NCBI GenBank assembly: GCA_001751225.1
Contig: MAXT01000179.1
Location: 1-6,165 of the forward strand
DNA: 6,165 nt
From: Desulfuromonadales bacterium C00003107
Lineage (GTDB): Bacteria > Desulfobacterota > Desulfuromonadia > Desulfuromonadales > Syntrophotaleaceae
Direction of reading: 5' to 3'
Below the pieces are notes generated by a model. It did not search any database and was not told the origin of the DNA. It saw only the letters and a program-made list of their open reading frames with translations. Shown piece by piece: positions 1-5,745 of the stretch. Positions within the stretch are counted from its first letter, which is position 1. Each line of letters begins with the position of its first letter. Both the position numbers and the translations under genes were made by a program.

Positions 1-2532
1 AAGCAGGGCGCCGAACATGCCCAGGGGTACGGAGCCGGCGAGAATTACAAAAGGATCCCGAAAGCTGTTGAACTGGGCCGCAAGCACCAGAAAGATCAAG
101 GCTACGGCCAGAGCGAAGGCGGGCAAAAACCGTCCACTTTCCGTACGCAACTGACGGGATTCTCCAGTGTAATCGATCGTGTAACCGGCGGGCAGGATCT
201 TGGCCGCTTCACTGAGGGGGACCAATTGACCGGCGGGACCGGTAACGTGAATATTCTGCAGCTGCTCGGGAGTCAGACGGTCGGTCCGTTGAATCTGCGG
301 AATGACCTTGTAACTACGGCCGGCGATGTCGAAACGATTGACGTAGTCTCCACCGACCATAGCCGCCAGGTCGCCACCGACTTGCTTCAGATCGAGACCG
401 AGCATGGCTACCTTATCGCGATCGATGATGAATTCACTTTGGGGTTGATCGATTTTGACGTCAATAATCGGCGGAAACAGGAACATGCCGCTCTGCATGG
501 CTTTGAGTTGCAGTTGTTGAGCGAACTGCAGGATCTGCTCGGTGTCGGCTGTGGAGGCCAGAACGAATTCTACCGGAAAGTCGCCGCCACCAGGCAGGGC
601 CGGCGGCGTGACCGGGAACATGCGGATGCCGGGGATGCCGCTCAACTTTTGCTGGACCTCCGGCATAATTTGAAACACGGTGCGCTGGCGTTGTTCCCAG
701 GGCTTGGTCACCAAACCACCAAAGCCGGAGGTCGCGGAGGTGAGCTGAAAGGTGAAGTCCGTCTCCGGAATGCCGAGAAAAATATCGTTGGCCGCCGCGG
801 CGTAGCGACTGGTCTGATCCAAGGAGGCATCGGCCGAGGCTTCAAGGATGCCGAAAATGACCCCCTGGTCCTCGCTCGGCGCCAGTTCCACCGGTGACAT
901 GAGATAGAGGGGCACCGCCAGCAGGGTGATAACAATCCAGACCAGATAGACCGCCGGCCGGCAACTGAGGGTGAAGTCGAGCAGGCGAGCGTAGCCGTTG
1001 CGAGCCCGGTTAAAGAGACGAACGCTGGTGGCGGCCAGGCCGTGATCCTGGATGTCCGGTTTGAGCAGGTAGGCTGACATCATCGGCGACAGGGTCAAGG
1101 CGACCACAGTGGAAATGATCACCGCCCCGGCAAGGGTAAAGACAAATTCCCGGAACAGGGCCCCGGTCAGGCCGCCCTGCAGGCCGATAGGAGCGTAGAC
1201 GGCCGCCAGCACGATGGTGGTGGCAATAATCGGTCCGACCAGCTCGCGGGCACCCTGGATCGCGGCATCCAGAGGCTTGAGTCCCTTGCGCAACAGGCGC
1301 TCGACATTTTCCACCATGACGATCGCGTCGTCGACGACCAATCCTACCGAAAGGACGATGGCCAGCAGGGTCAGCAGGTTGACGGTAAAGCCGAAGACCT
1401 GCATCAGAAAGACCGCCCCGATCAGCGACAGGGGGATGGCCACCACCGGCACCAGCACCGAACGCAGGGAACCGAGAAACAGAAAGATCACCACCACCAC
1501 GATGAACAGGGTTTCGATCAGGGTCTTGATCACCTCGTCGATGGCATCCTGAATGTATTCGGTGGCGTCGTAGGCGATCCGTGCCGAGATACCCTGGGGC
1601 AGATCCCGTTGAATGGCCTCCATCTCCTGGCGAATGCGCTGGATGACGTCGAGGGCGTTGGCATTGGGCAAGGACCAGATACCCATGAAGACCGCCGTCT
1701 GACCAGAAAACCGTACTTCCTGAGTATAGTTCTCTGCTCCCAGCATGACATCGGCGATGTCTGCCAGGCGCACAAAGGCGCCGTTCTGCTGGCGGATCAC
1801 CAGTTGTCGGAATTCTTCGACCGTCTGCAGGTTGGTGTTGGCGGTAAGGTTGACCTGGATCAGGGCACCCTTAGTCTGGCCGAGGGCGGCTAGATAGTTG
1901 TTGGCCGCTAGAGCCTGTCGGACCTGGACCGGGCTGACGTTGAAGGCGGCCATTCGCTCCGGCTTGAGCCAGATGCGCATGGCGAAGGTCCGGGCACCGA
2001 GGATGTCCGCACGTTGCACCCCTTCCACCGCGGCCAGGCGGGGCTGGACCGTTCGGGTCAGGTAGTCGGTGATCTCGTTCTGCAACAGTACATCGGAAGA
2101 AAAACTCAGGTAAGCCGAGGCGAAAGCGCTGTCCGCCGACTCGATGTTGATGATCGGCACTTCGGCTTCCGGTGGCAGGTCGTTGCGCACCTGGTCGACC
2201 TTGGAACTGATCTCCGCCAGGGCCTTGGTCGAATCGTAGTTGAGCTTGAGCCGGATCTTGATGGTGGAGAGACCCAGGGTGCTCTGCGACTCGATATAGT
2301 CGATGCCGTCGGCGGCGGCGATGGCGCGCTCCAGGGGGGTGGTAACGAAACCACGTACCAGATTGGCGCTGGCACCGACATAAACGGTGGTCACTGTCAC
2401 TGCGGCGTTTTCGCTGCGCGGATACTGGCGGACATTGAGGGAGCGGATCGCCTGCAGACCGGCGATAGTGATCAGCAGGCTGACCACCAGGGCCAATACC
2501 GGGCGGCGTATAAATAGATCGGTAAAGTGCAT
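1..2532 (-). CDS. RND efflux pump, inner-membrane transporter (AcrB/MexI-like, HAE1 family), partial
   Basis: This is the proton-driven inner-membrane subunit of a tripartite efflux pump. It would move hydrophobic or amphiphilic compounds from the inner membrane or periplasm to an outer membrane channel. I read an uninterrupted frame of 844 codons; the family is usually about 1,030-1,050 residues, so the last TM helices lie beyond the window. The N-terminus MHFTDLFIRRPVLALVV is typical of MexI-type pumps and forms TM1 (about residues 10-28). TM2-TM4 lie near residues 330-410. The proton-relay pair D401/D402 sits in LSVGLVVDDAIVMVEN, matching AcrB D407/D408. The TM10 lysine expected in the family is outside the window. 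The start is fixed by an in-frame stop 33 nt upstream and no other start codon between; the ribosome binding site is weak (GGA about 12 nt upstream). It follows the fusion protein gene on the same strand after a repeat-filled gap. Substrate cannot be read from the sequence. Confidence 0.96.
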   Translation of the reverse strand, partial: MHFTDLFIRRPVLALVVSLLITIAGLQAIRSLNVRQYPRSENAAVTVTTVYVGASANLVRGFVTTPLERAIAAADGIDYIESQSTLGLSTIKIRLKLNYDSTKALAEISSKVDQVRNDLPPEAEVPIINIESADSAFASAYLSFSSDVLLQNEITDYLTRTVQPRLAAVEGVQRADILGARTFAMRIWLKPERMAAFNVSPVQVRQALAANNYLAALGQTKGALIQVNLTANTNLQTVEEFRQLVIRQQNGAFVRLADIADVMLGAENYTQEVRFSGQTAVFMGIWSLPNANALDVIQRIRQEMEAIQRDLPQGISARIAYDATEYIQDAIDEVIKTLIETLFIVVVVIFLFLGSLRSVLVPVVAIPLSLIGAVFLMQVFGFTVNLLTLLAIVLSVGLVVDDAIVMVENVERLLRKGLKPLDAAIQGARELVGPIIATTIVLAAVYAPIGLQGGLTGALFREFVFTLAGAVIISTVVALTLSPMMSAYLLKPDIQDHGLAATSVRLFNRARNGYARLLDFTLSCRPAVYLVWIVITLLAVPLYLMSPVELAPSEDQGVIFGILEASADASLDQTSRYAAAANDIFLGIPETDFTFQLTSATSGFGGLVTKPWEQRQRTVFQIMPEVQQKLSGIPGIRMFPVTPPALPGGGDFPVEFVLASTADTEQILQFAQQLQLKAMQSGMFLFPPIIDVKIDQPQSEFIIDRDKVAMLGLDLKQVGGDLAAMVGGDYVNRFDIAGRSYKVIPQIQRTDRLTPEQLQNIHVTGPAGQLVPLSEAAKILPAGYTIDYTGESRQLRTESGRFLPAFALAVALIFLVLAAQFNSFRDPFVILAGSVPLGMFGALL

Positions 2533-2574
2533 GACAGCAGCAGTTCCGTTTGGAGGTTGTCGGGCTTAACGGGC

Positions 2575-2690
2575 CGAAACGAAAAATTGGCTGTTTGAGG
2601 CCAGATTTTCGAGAATTTGAGAGCGAATAGCCGGGCTATTTGTTAAAAATTATCGGGAATCTGGACCGATCAGGCGATTTTGCAGCCGGT
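2575..2690. repeat. Imperfect palindromic element of about 115 bp between the two efflux genes
   Basis: The two halves are inverted repeats of each other around a perfect central hairpin, AATAGC (2626-2631), loop CGG, GCTATT (2635-2640). Further out, CCAGATT (2601-2607) pairs with AATCTGG (2658-2664), and the AAAA/TTTT tracts near 2582 and 2680 also pair. By eye, the arms match at roughly two thirds of positions over about 50 bp, and several mismatches would be G-U pairs in RNA. It carries no plausible gene. It resembles REP/MITE-type palindromic elements but is unlike the 4111-4260 repeat. It lies just 5' of the RND gene start, so it would be in the operon mRNA. Confidence 0.75.
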
Positions 2691-2750
2691 TCATGGTAAG
2701 TCCGATACCCTCCTAAGAGGTTAAGTGGTTCAGGCGACAGGCATCATTTG

Positions 2751-2866
2751 TTGATGCACAGGAGATGGCTAAACAAAAATTCGATCTACAAGGCGTGGTG
2801 GTTTTTCAGGGGTGAAGGCATACATAGAGTATGTCGAAGTCCTGAAAAAACGCTGCGACGCCATCA
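2751..2866. repeat. Degenerate copy of the 150-bp palindromic element
   Basis: Bases 2762-2856 match 4132-4227 in the same orientation with four substitutions and one single-base indel. The central 50 bp or so, a long hairpin, are identical. Compared with the 4111-4260 copy, the left terminal repeat has lost about 14 bp after TTGATG and the right side has lost about 24 bp before GCGACGCCATC, so only short tips of the terminal repeats remain. No clear target duplication is visible. The right tip ends on the TGA stop codon (2864-2866) of the fusion protein gene. An extra hairpin, GCATCA (2741-2746)/TGATGC (2752-2757), overlaps the left tip. Confidence 0.88.
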
Positions 2867-3994
2867 GTTGTTCTCGGGAGTCGGGGCGATGTCGAATTTG
2901 GGTGCCAGGGTATTGTCGATAATAACCTGCTGGCCGTTGCGTAGTTTAAAAACGCCGCTGCTGGCCAACTTCTGACCAGGTTGCAGTCCGGATTCTACCG
3001 CTACAAAATCGCCTCGCTTCTCGCCCAGTCGTACAAACTGTTGGCGCAAGACCAGCCCAGGTTCGCCTTCTAGCTGGTCCGGTTGTTCTTCGATGAGGAA
3101 CACTGAATCGCTGTAGGGCGCATAGAGCACCGCCGTGGCCGGAATGATCAACGTCTGTTGCTGCGTCGGCAGCACCACTTTCGCTTCGACAAACATGCCG
3201 GGACGCAAAATGTCGTCCGGGTTAGCCAGCGTTGCCTGGAGGCGAATGTTGCGGGTATCGCTATCGATCTCGGGGCTGATCGTAGTGAGCTGTCCCTCGA
3301 CGCTTCGGTTGGGAAAGGCGTCGCTGGTTACCCGCACGGTCAGGCCGGTGCGCAGCTTGGACAGGTTTTGCTGGGGCAGGGAAAAGTTGAGGTAGATGGG
3401 GTCGAGAGTCTGCAAAGAAACGATTTCCTGACCCGATTGTAGTTGTTGGCCGAGGTCGACTTGACGAATACCAAGCCGGCCGCTGAAGGGAGCGCGGATG
3501 GTCTTCTTGGCAACGGTGGCGTGAATGTCGTCAGCCTCGGCGATGGCCTGGCGAAACTTGGTTACTGCGCTGTCGTACTCGGCCTGGGAGACGACCTTTT
3601 CCGCCAACAGTTTGTCGGCTCGTTCCAAGTTGACCTTCGCCAAATCGGAGGCAGCCTTAGCGCCGGGCAACAGGGCTTGTTCTGAAGAACTGTCCTGCTC
3701 CAACAACAAGGTACCCTTGGGAACCATGGCACCAGATTGAAAATGGATGCGCGTCACCTTGCCGGCCAGTTCGGCGGCCACGGTCATGCCTTGCACCGCT
3801 TTTAAGGAACCGACGGCAGGCAACAAGGTTTCCCATTTAGCACTGATGATCTCGGTGCTAGTAACGGTTTCCGGCGGGGGCCGAAATTGAGAGCCCTGGT
3901 CGATCATCTTGCGAATCTGCAGAAACTTGGTTCCGGCGAGGCCGCCGATCAGCAGCAGCAGGGCGAGAACGGCTACAAGGATACGCTTGGTCAT
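2864..3994 (-). CDS. RND efflux periplasmic adaptor (membrane fusion protein, MexH/AcrA-like)
   Basis: This 376-residue protein is the periplasmic adaptor that links the RND pump to an outer membrane channel. Residues 4-23 are a hydrophobic N-terminal anchor or signal segment. There is no lipobox cysteine, so it is probably membrane-anchored or a secreted form rather than a lipoprotein. Next come the first half of the lipoyl/barrel-sandwich domain (about 70-100, with GKVTRIHFQSGAMVPKG), an alpha-helical hairpin (about 103-160) with the family-typical VVSQAEYDSA turn, the second lipoyl half (TIRAPFSGRLGIRQVDLG, about 165-182), a beta-barrel domain and a C-terminal membrane-proximal domain. Length is normal for the family (MexH is about 370 residues). 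The ATG has a modest AGGA (4005-4008) 10 nt upstream. The stop codon TGA abuts a palindromic repeat. It is the first gene of the operon with the RND pump; no regulator or outer membrane channel gene is in the window. Confidence 0.96.
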   Translation of the reverse strand: MTKRILVAVLALLLLIGGLAGTKFLQIRKMIDQGSQFRPPPETVTSTEIISAKWETLLPAVGSLKAVQGMTVAAELAGKVTRIHFQSGAMVPKGTLLLEQDSSSEQALLPGAKAASDLAKVNLERADKLLAEKVVSQAEYDSAVTKFRQAIAEADDIHATVAKKTIRAPFSGRLGIRQVDLGQQLQSGQEIVSLQTLDPIYLNFSLPQQNLSKLRTGLTVRVTSDAFPNRSVEGQLTTISPEIDSDTRNIRLQATLANPDDILRPGMFVEAKVVLPTQQQTLIIPATAVLYAPYSDSVFLIEEQPDQLEGEPGLVLRQQFVRLGEKRGDFVAVESGLQPGQKLASSGVFKLRNGQQVIIDNTLAPKFDIAPTPENN

Positions 3995-4110
3995 TTTTCT
4001 GATGTCCTGTCGATAGATGGCAGTTGCCGATGGGGCAGGATATCGCGAAGCACTTTCCCGTTGATGTCACAGGCGCGGCTTAACGCGTTTTGTATGAGAA
4101 AAGCAAGATT

Positions 4111-4260
4111 GATGGACTCGCAAAAAGTCATGAGATGGCTAAGCAAAAATTTCGAGCTACAAGGCGTAGTGGTTTTTCAGGGGTGAAGGCATACATAGAG
4201 TATGTCGAAGTCCTGAAAAAGCGCTGCAACGCAGTAGGACGGACTTTTTGCGACGCCATC
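4111..4260. mobile_element. MITE-like 150-bp palindromic element with terminal inverted repeats
   Basis: The ends GATGGACTCGCAAAAAGTC (4111-4129) and GACTTTTTGCGACGCCATC (4242-4260) are inverted repeats matching at 17 of 19 positions. The hexamer AAGATT occurs immediately outside both ends (4105-4110 and 4261-4266) and looks like a target duplication. Inside are three hairpins: CTAC 4157-4160/GTAG 4166-4169; a long central one with TTTTTCAGG 4173-4181/CCTGAAAAA 4212-4220 and CATAC 4190-4194/GTATG 4200-4204; and CTGC 4224-4227/GCAG 4231-4234. With the terminal stem this forms a cloverleaf-like fold. There is no transposase, so it would be a non-autonomous element moved in trans. The exact ends could instead be TTGATGG, two bases further out. 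Confidence 0.85.
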
Positions 4261-4261
4261 A

Positions 4262-4291
4262 AGATTAAGATGATGACGGGGGTGCTGTCAA
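4262..4291 (-). promoter_or_regulatory. Candidate promoter of the efflux operon
   Basis: On the minus strand a perfect -35 box TTGACA (4286-4291) is followed after 18 bases by TAATCT (4262-4267), which matches the -10 consensus at three of six positions. It reads toward the fusion protein gene about 270 bp away, with the palindromic element lying between. The -10 hexamer overlaps the right copy of the AAGATT duplication. The -10 is weak, so this is only a candidate. Confidence 0.4.
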
Positions 4292-4342
4292 TGCGCAAAC
4301 AACCAGGGGCCATAAACAGGTTTTGAAAATATGGTTGGCTGC

Positions 4343-4378
4343 TATTGGCGTCTTGAGGGTGCCTCTGCTATTCCAATA
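4343..4378. other. Nested inverted repeat in the intergenic region
   Basis: TATTGG (4343-4348) pairs with CCAATA (4373-4378), and inside it GAGG (4355-4358) pairs with CCTC (4362-4365) around a 3-base loop. No T-run follows on either strand, so it is not a standard intrinsic terminator. It lies between the CBS gene stop and the efflux operon promoter candidate. The rest of 4267-4461 shows no gene. Confidence 0.35.
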
Positions 4379-4384
4379 TAAACT

Positions 4385-4416
4385 GCGAAATCCGCGATGG
4401 CCAAAGAGGATTTCGC
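4385..4416 (-). terminator. Strong hairpin downstream of the CBS-domain gene, possible terminator
   Basis: GCGAAATCC (4385-4393) and GGATTTCGC (4408-4416) form a perfect 9-bp stem with a 14-base loop, 46 bases after the stop codon of the CBS gene. In the direction of that gene the T-rich tract comes before the stem rather than after it, so it lacks the classical U-run. It may block 3' exonucleases or act as a weak or factor-assisted terminator. Confidence 0.4.
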
Positions 4417-4461
4417 GTAAAAAAGAAGGAGAAGAATTTCGAACAGAAGAACGGCCCCGAA

Positions 4462-4911
4462 CTAGAGTATGTTGCCGCAGCTTTTACATTCGAGTTCGGC
4501 TTCGCCATGCAAGGCCATGTAAGCCTTGAGAAGATCCTTCCAGGTGATAATGCCTTCGATCTTTCCCAGTGGTGAAACCACCGGCAAGCAAGAGACATTT
4601 TTCTTCATAAGAATCGCAACGGCTTCGGTCACCAGGGTGCTAGCCTCGACGGTAATCAGTTCTCTGGTCATGATTTGATGGGCTTTGCGCGACAGACGAG
4701 CGACATCGCAGGGACGTTCGGCCGGGGTGTCGAGAAACGGGCTGCTGGCCTTGAGCAGATCTCGGTCGGAAATAACTCCGATCAGTTTGCCCTCATCCTG
4801 TACCAGCAGATGATGAAATTTGGCTTGGCTAAAGATGTTGATGATGGAACGCAAGGTGTCATCCATTTCTACGGTTGCTACCCGATGGGTCATGATTGAA
4901 GCAATTTTCAT
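4462..4911 (-). CDS. Two-CBS-domain protein with C-terminal CxxC tail
   Basis: This 149-residue soluble protein is almost entirely a pair of CBS domains (about residues 1-60 and 75-136), the Bateman module that binds adenosine nucleotides such as AMP, ATP or SAM in other families. Each domain has the usual pattern: an IM-T-xxx-V-T-V-like opening, then G-V-I-S-D-R-D-LL (first) and G-I-I-T-W-K-D-LL (second), whose S/T-x-x-D motifs contact ribose. There is no fused enzyme or channel domain, so it probably senses energy state and acts on a partner. The tail ends with E-C-K-S-C-G-N-I-L; C142 and C145 could bind a metal or form a disulfide. The ATG at 4911 is chosen over the adjacent upstream TTG because GGGAG in AAGGGAGAG (4917-4925) lies 7 nt from it. 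It follows the HD gene by 132 bp on the same strand. Its target is unknown. Confidence 0.9.
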   Translation of the reverse strand: MKIASIMTHRVATVEMDDTLRSIINIFSQAKFHHLLVQDEGKLIGVISDRDLLKASSPFLDTPAERPCDVARLSRKAHQIMTRELITVEASTLVTEAVAILMKKNVSCLPVVSPLGKIEGIITWKDLLKAYMALHGEAELECKSCGNIL

Positions 4912-4916
4912 CAAGA

Positions 4917-4925
4917 CTCTCCCTT
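4917..4925 (-). promoter_or_regulatory. Ribosome binding site of the CBS-domain gene
   Basis: AAGGGAGAG on the minus strand lies at good spacing (7 nt from GGGAG) before the ATG at 4911. It decides the start in favour of this ATG over the TTG directly upstream. It is the strongest Shine-Dalgarno sequence in the window. Confidence 0.65.
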
Positions 4926-4962
4926 TTGAATTTGAAAAACTTAAATATTTTTGGCAGTTTAC

Positions 4963-5045
4963 AGGCTCCTTGACAGTCTAAGCGAAGTTGCTGTTTAAGT
5001 GCAAGGGGGGGAGGGGCATGATGTAGAAGTCGATTGAAGGAGCCT
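4963..5045. repeat. Spaced 9-bp inverted repeat between HD and CBS genes
   Basis: AGGCTCCTT (4963-4971) and AAGGAGCCT (5037-5045) are perfect inverse complements separated by 65 bp. The right arm overlaps the stop codon of the HD gene. The spacer contains a G-rich run (G7-A-G4) near 5005-5016. It may be a long-range stem in a readthrough mRNA or chance; no T-run makes it a terminator. Confidence 0.35.
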
Positions 5046-5625
5046 AGGGCTCTTCGCGCTGGCCGGTGAGGTCCTGCCACAGTTCCAGGTAGAGGTCGTA
5101 GGCATCCGTTTTGCCGGGATGGCCCAGGGATCCCTGAGAGTCGGCCCGCAGCAGGGCTAGTAGCAACGGGAAATCCTTGTGGGTGACGAAGTTTCGGTGT
5201 TGCTTGCTCGCCTGACTAGGACTGGTCAGCTGCCAAGCCAGGTGGAAGGTGTGGTGGCGCACTGCCCATGTGATGCGCCGGCACCGCCCCTCGGGCATGC
5301 CCAGGCGCTCTAAAAGCTCGGCGGCCAGTTTGGCCCCTGCCCGGTCATGGCCGCGGGAGTGGATTCCAGCCTCGTGCAGCTCGGTGGTCAGAGGCTTACC
5401 GATGTCGTGCAGAAGAGCCGCCCACAGCAGGTCTGGGTCGCCGTCCGTCGGGCAGGCCTCCACCGTCAGGCGGGTATGGGTGGCGACGTTTCCCTCGGCG
5501 TGATAGCGGGGCGACTGGGGGGTGTCGGCCATCGGTTCCAGTTCCGGCAGGATTTTTACTAGTTCTTCCCACCAGCCTTCCGGCTGTTCAACCAGCAGCT
5601 TTTCTATTTCGCGATAATCCACCAT
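5044..5625 (-). CDS. HD-domain metal-dependent phosphohydrolase
   Basis: This 193-residue cytoplasmic protein has one HD domain (about residues 40-130), the fold of metal-dependent phosphomonoesterases and phosphodiesterases. Visible ligands in order are H50 in NVATHTRL, H73-D74 in the diagnostic ALLHDIGKP, H93 in SRGHDRAGA, and H124/H125 in VRHHTFH. The spacing R-Y-H-x-E-G-N-V-x-T-H ... LLHDIGKP-x-TT resembles the C-terminal HD domain of bacterial CCA-adding enzymes. The nucleotidyltransferase half is absent here, so this is a stand-alone HD protein. It may act on a nucleotide or 2',3'-cyclic phosphate, but the substrate cannot be told from sequence. The ATG at 5625 fits the N-terminus (MVDYREIEKLL); the ribosome site is weak (GGA about 10 nt upstream). 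A candidate promoter with TATAAT lies about 57 bp upstream. It is the first gene after the IS element; the CBS gene follows on the same strand. Confidence 0.92.
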   Translation of the reverse strand: MVDYREIEKLLVEQPEGWWEELVKILPELEPMADTPQSPRYHAEGNVATHTRLTVEACPTDGDPDLLWAALLHDIGKPLTTELHEAGIHSRGHDRAGAKLAAELLERLGMPEGRCRRITWAVRHHTFHLAWQLTSPSQASKQHRNFVTHKDFPLLLALLRADSQGSLGHPGKTDAYDLYLELWQDLTGQREEP

Positions 5626-5660
5626 GATATTTATCCAGGATGTTTGTCGGGCGGTGAAGG

Positions 5661-5689
5661 TTGCGAGGCTGTCTTATGACAATTATAAC
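5661..5689 (+). promoter_or_regulatory. Candidate plus-strand promoter facing the transposase tail
   Basis: TTGCGA (5661-5666), a 17-base spacer and TATAAC (5684-5689, five of six to consensus) form a sigma70-like promoter. It would transcribe rightward, antisense to the transposase gene. No plus-strand gene follows in the window. It overlaps the minus-strand TATAAT, so only one of the two may be real. Confidence 0.3.
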
Positions 5690-5710
5690 TACCCCCTTCA
5701 CTTACTAGTA
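5682..5710 (-). promoter_or_regulatory. Candidate promoter of the HD-domain gene
   Basis: A perfect TATAAT (plus-strand 5682-5687) reads toward the HD gene, giving a leader of roughly 50 nt before the ATG at 5625. The -35 position at 5705-5710 (TACTAG) is poor, so activity may need an activator or may come from elsewhere. Confidence 0.4.
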
Positions 5711-5728
5711 CTTTTTCCCTCTTTTTAT

Positions 5729-5745
5729 CAGCGTTGTCCGGTTAG
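5729..5745. mobile_element. Possible right end of the IS4-family element
   Basis: The sequence CAGCGTTGTCCGGTTAG overlaps the transposase stop codon and has the look of an IS terminal inverted repeat. IS4-family elements usually end within some tens of bases of the stop. The matching left end is outside the window and no target duplication can be tested, so the boundary is tentative. Confidence 0.35.

Noticed and set aside
226..897. Long plus-strand open frame of 223 codons
   Set aside because: It lies wholly antisense to the RND pump gene, whose frame is open and matches the family throughout. The plus-strand translation resembles no family I know and is a by-product of GC-rich codon use.
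2014..2517. Plus-strand open frame of 167 codons
   Set aside because: It is also antisense to the RND gene (N-terminal porter region), with no ribosome site and no recognisable domain.
1..2532. Frameshift or truncation in the RND pump
   Set aside because: Codon-by-codon reading gives no stop or loss of similarity over 844 codons; the gene is only cut by the window edge.
4082..4089. AACGCGTT palindrome upstream of the fusion protein gene as a repressor operator
   Set aside because: An 8-bp palindrome alone is too short, and no regulator gene is in the window to pair it with.
2741..4266. CRISPR array
   Set aside because: There are only two repeat copies, each over 100 bp and 1.4 kb apart with a gene between. 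This does not fit CRISPR repeat-spacer structure.
3887..4326. Small overlapping open frames across the repeat upstream of the fusion protein gene
   Set aside because: Their coding content is repeat sequence (for example MAKQKF- or ELQGVVVFQG-like strings in different frames). The repeat has indels between copies that shift frame, so it is not protein coding.
4976..5004. TTGCAC-17-TTAGAC as promoter of the CBS gene
   Set aside because: The -10 hexamer matches consensus at only two positions; I see no convincing promoter in this gap.
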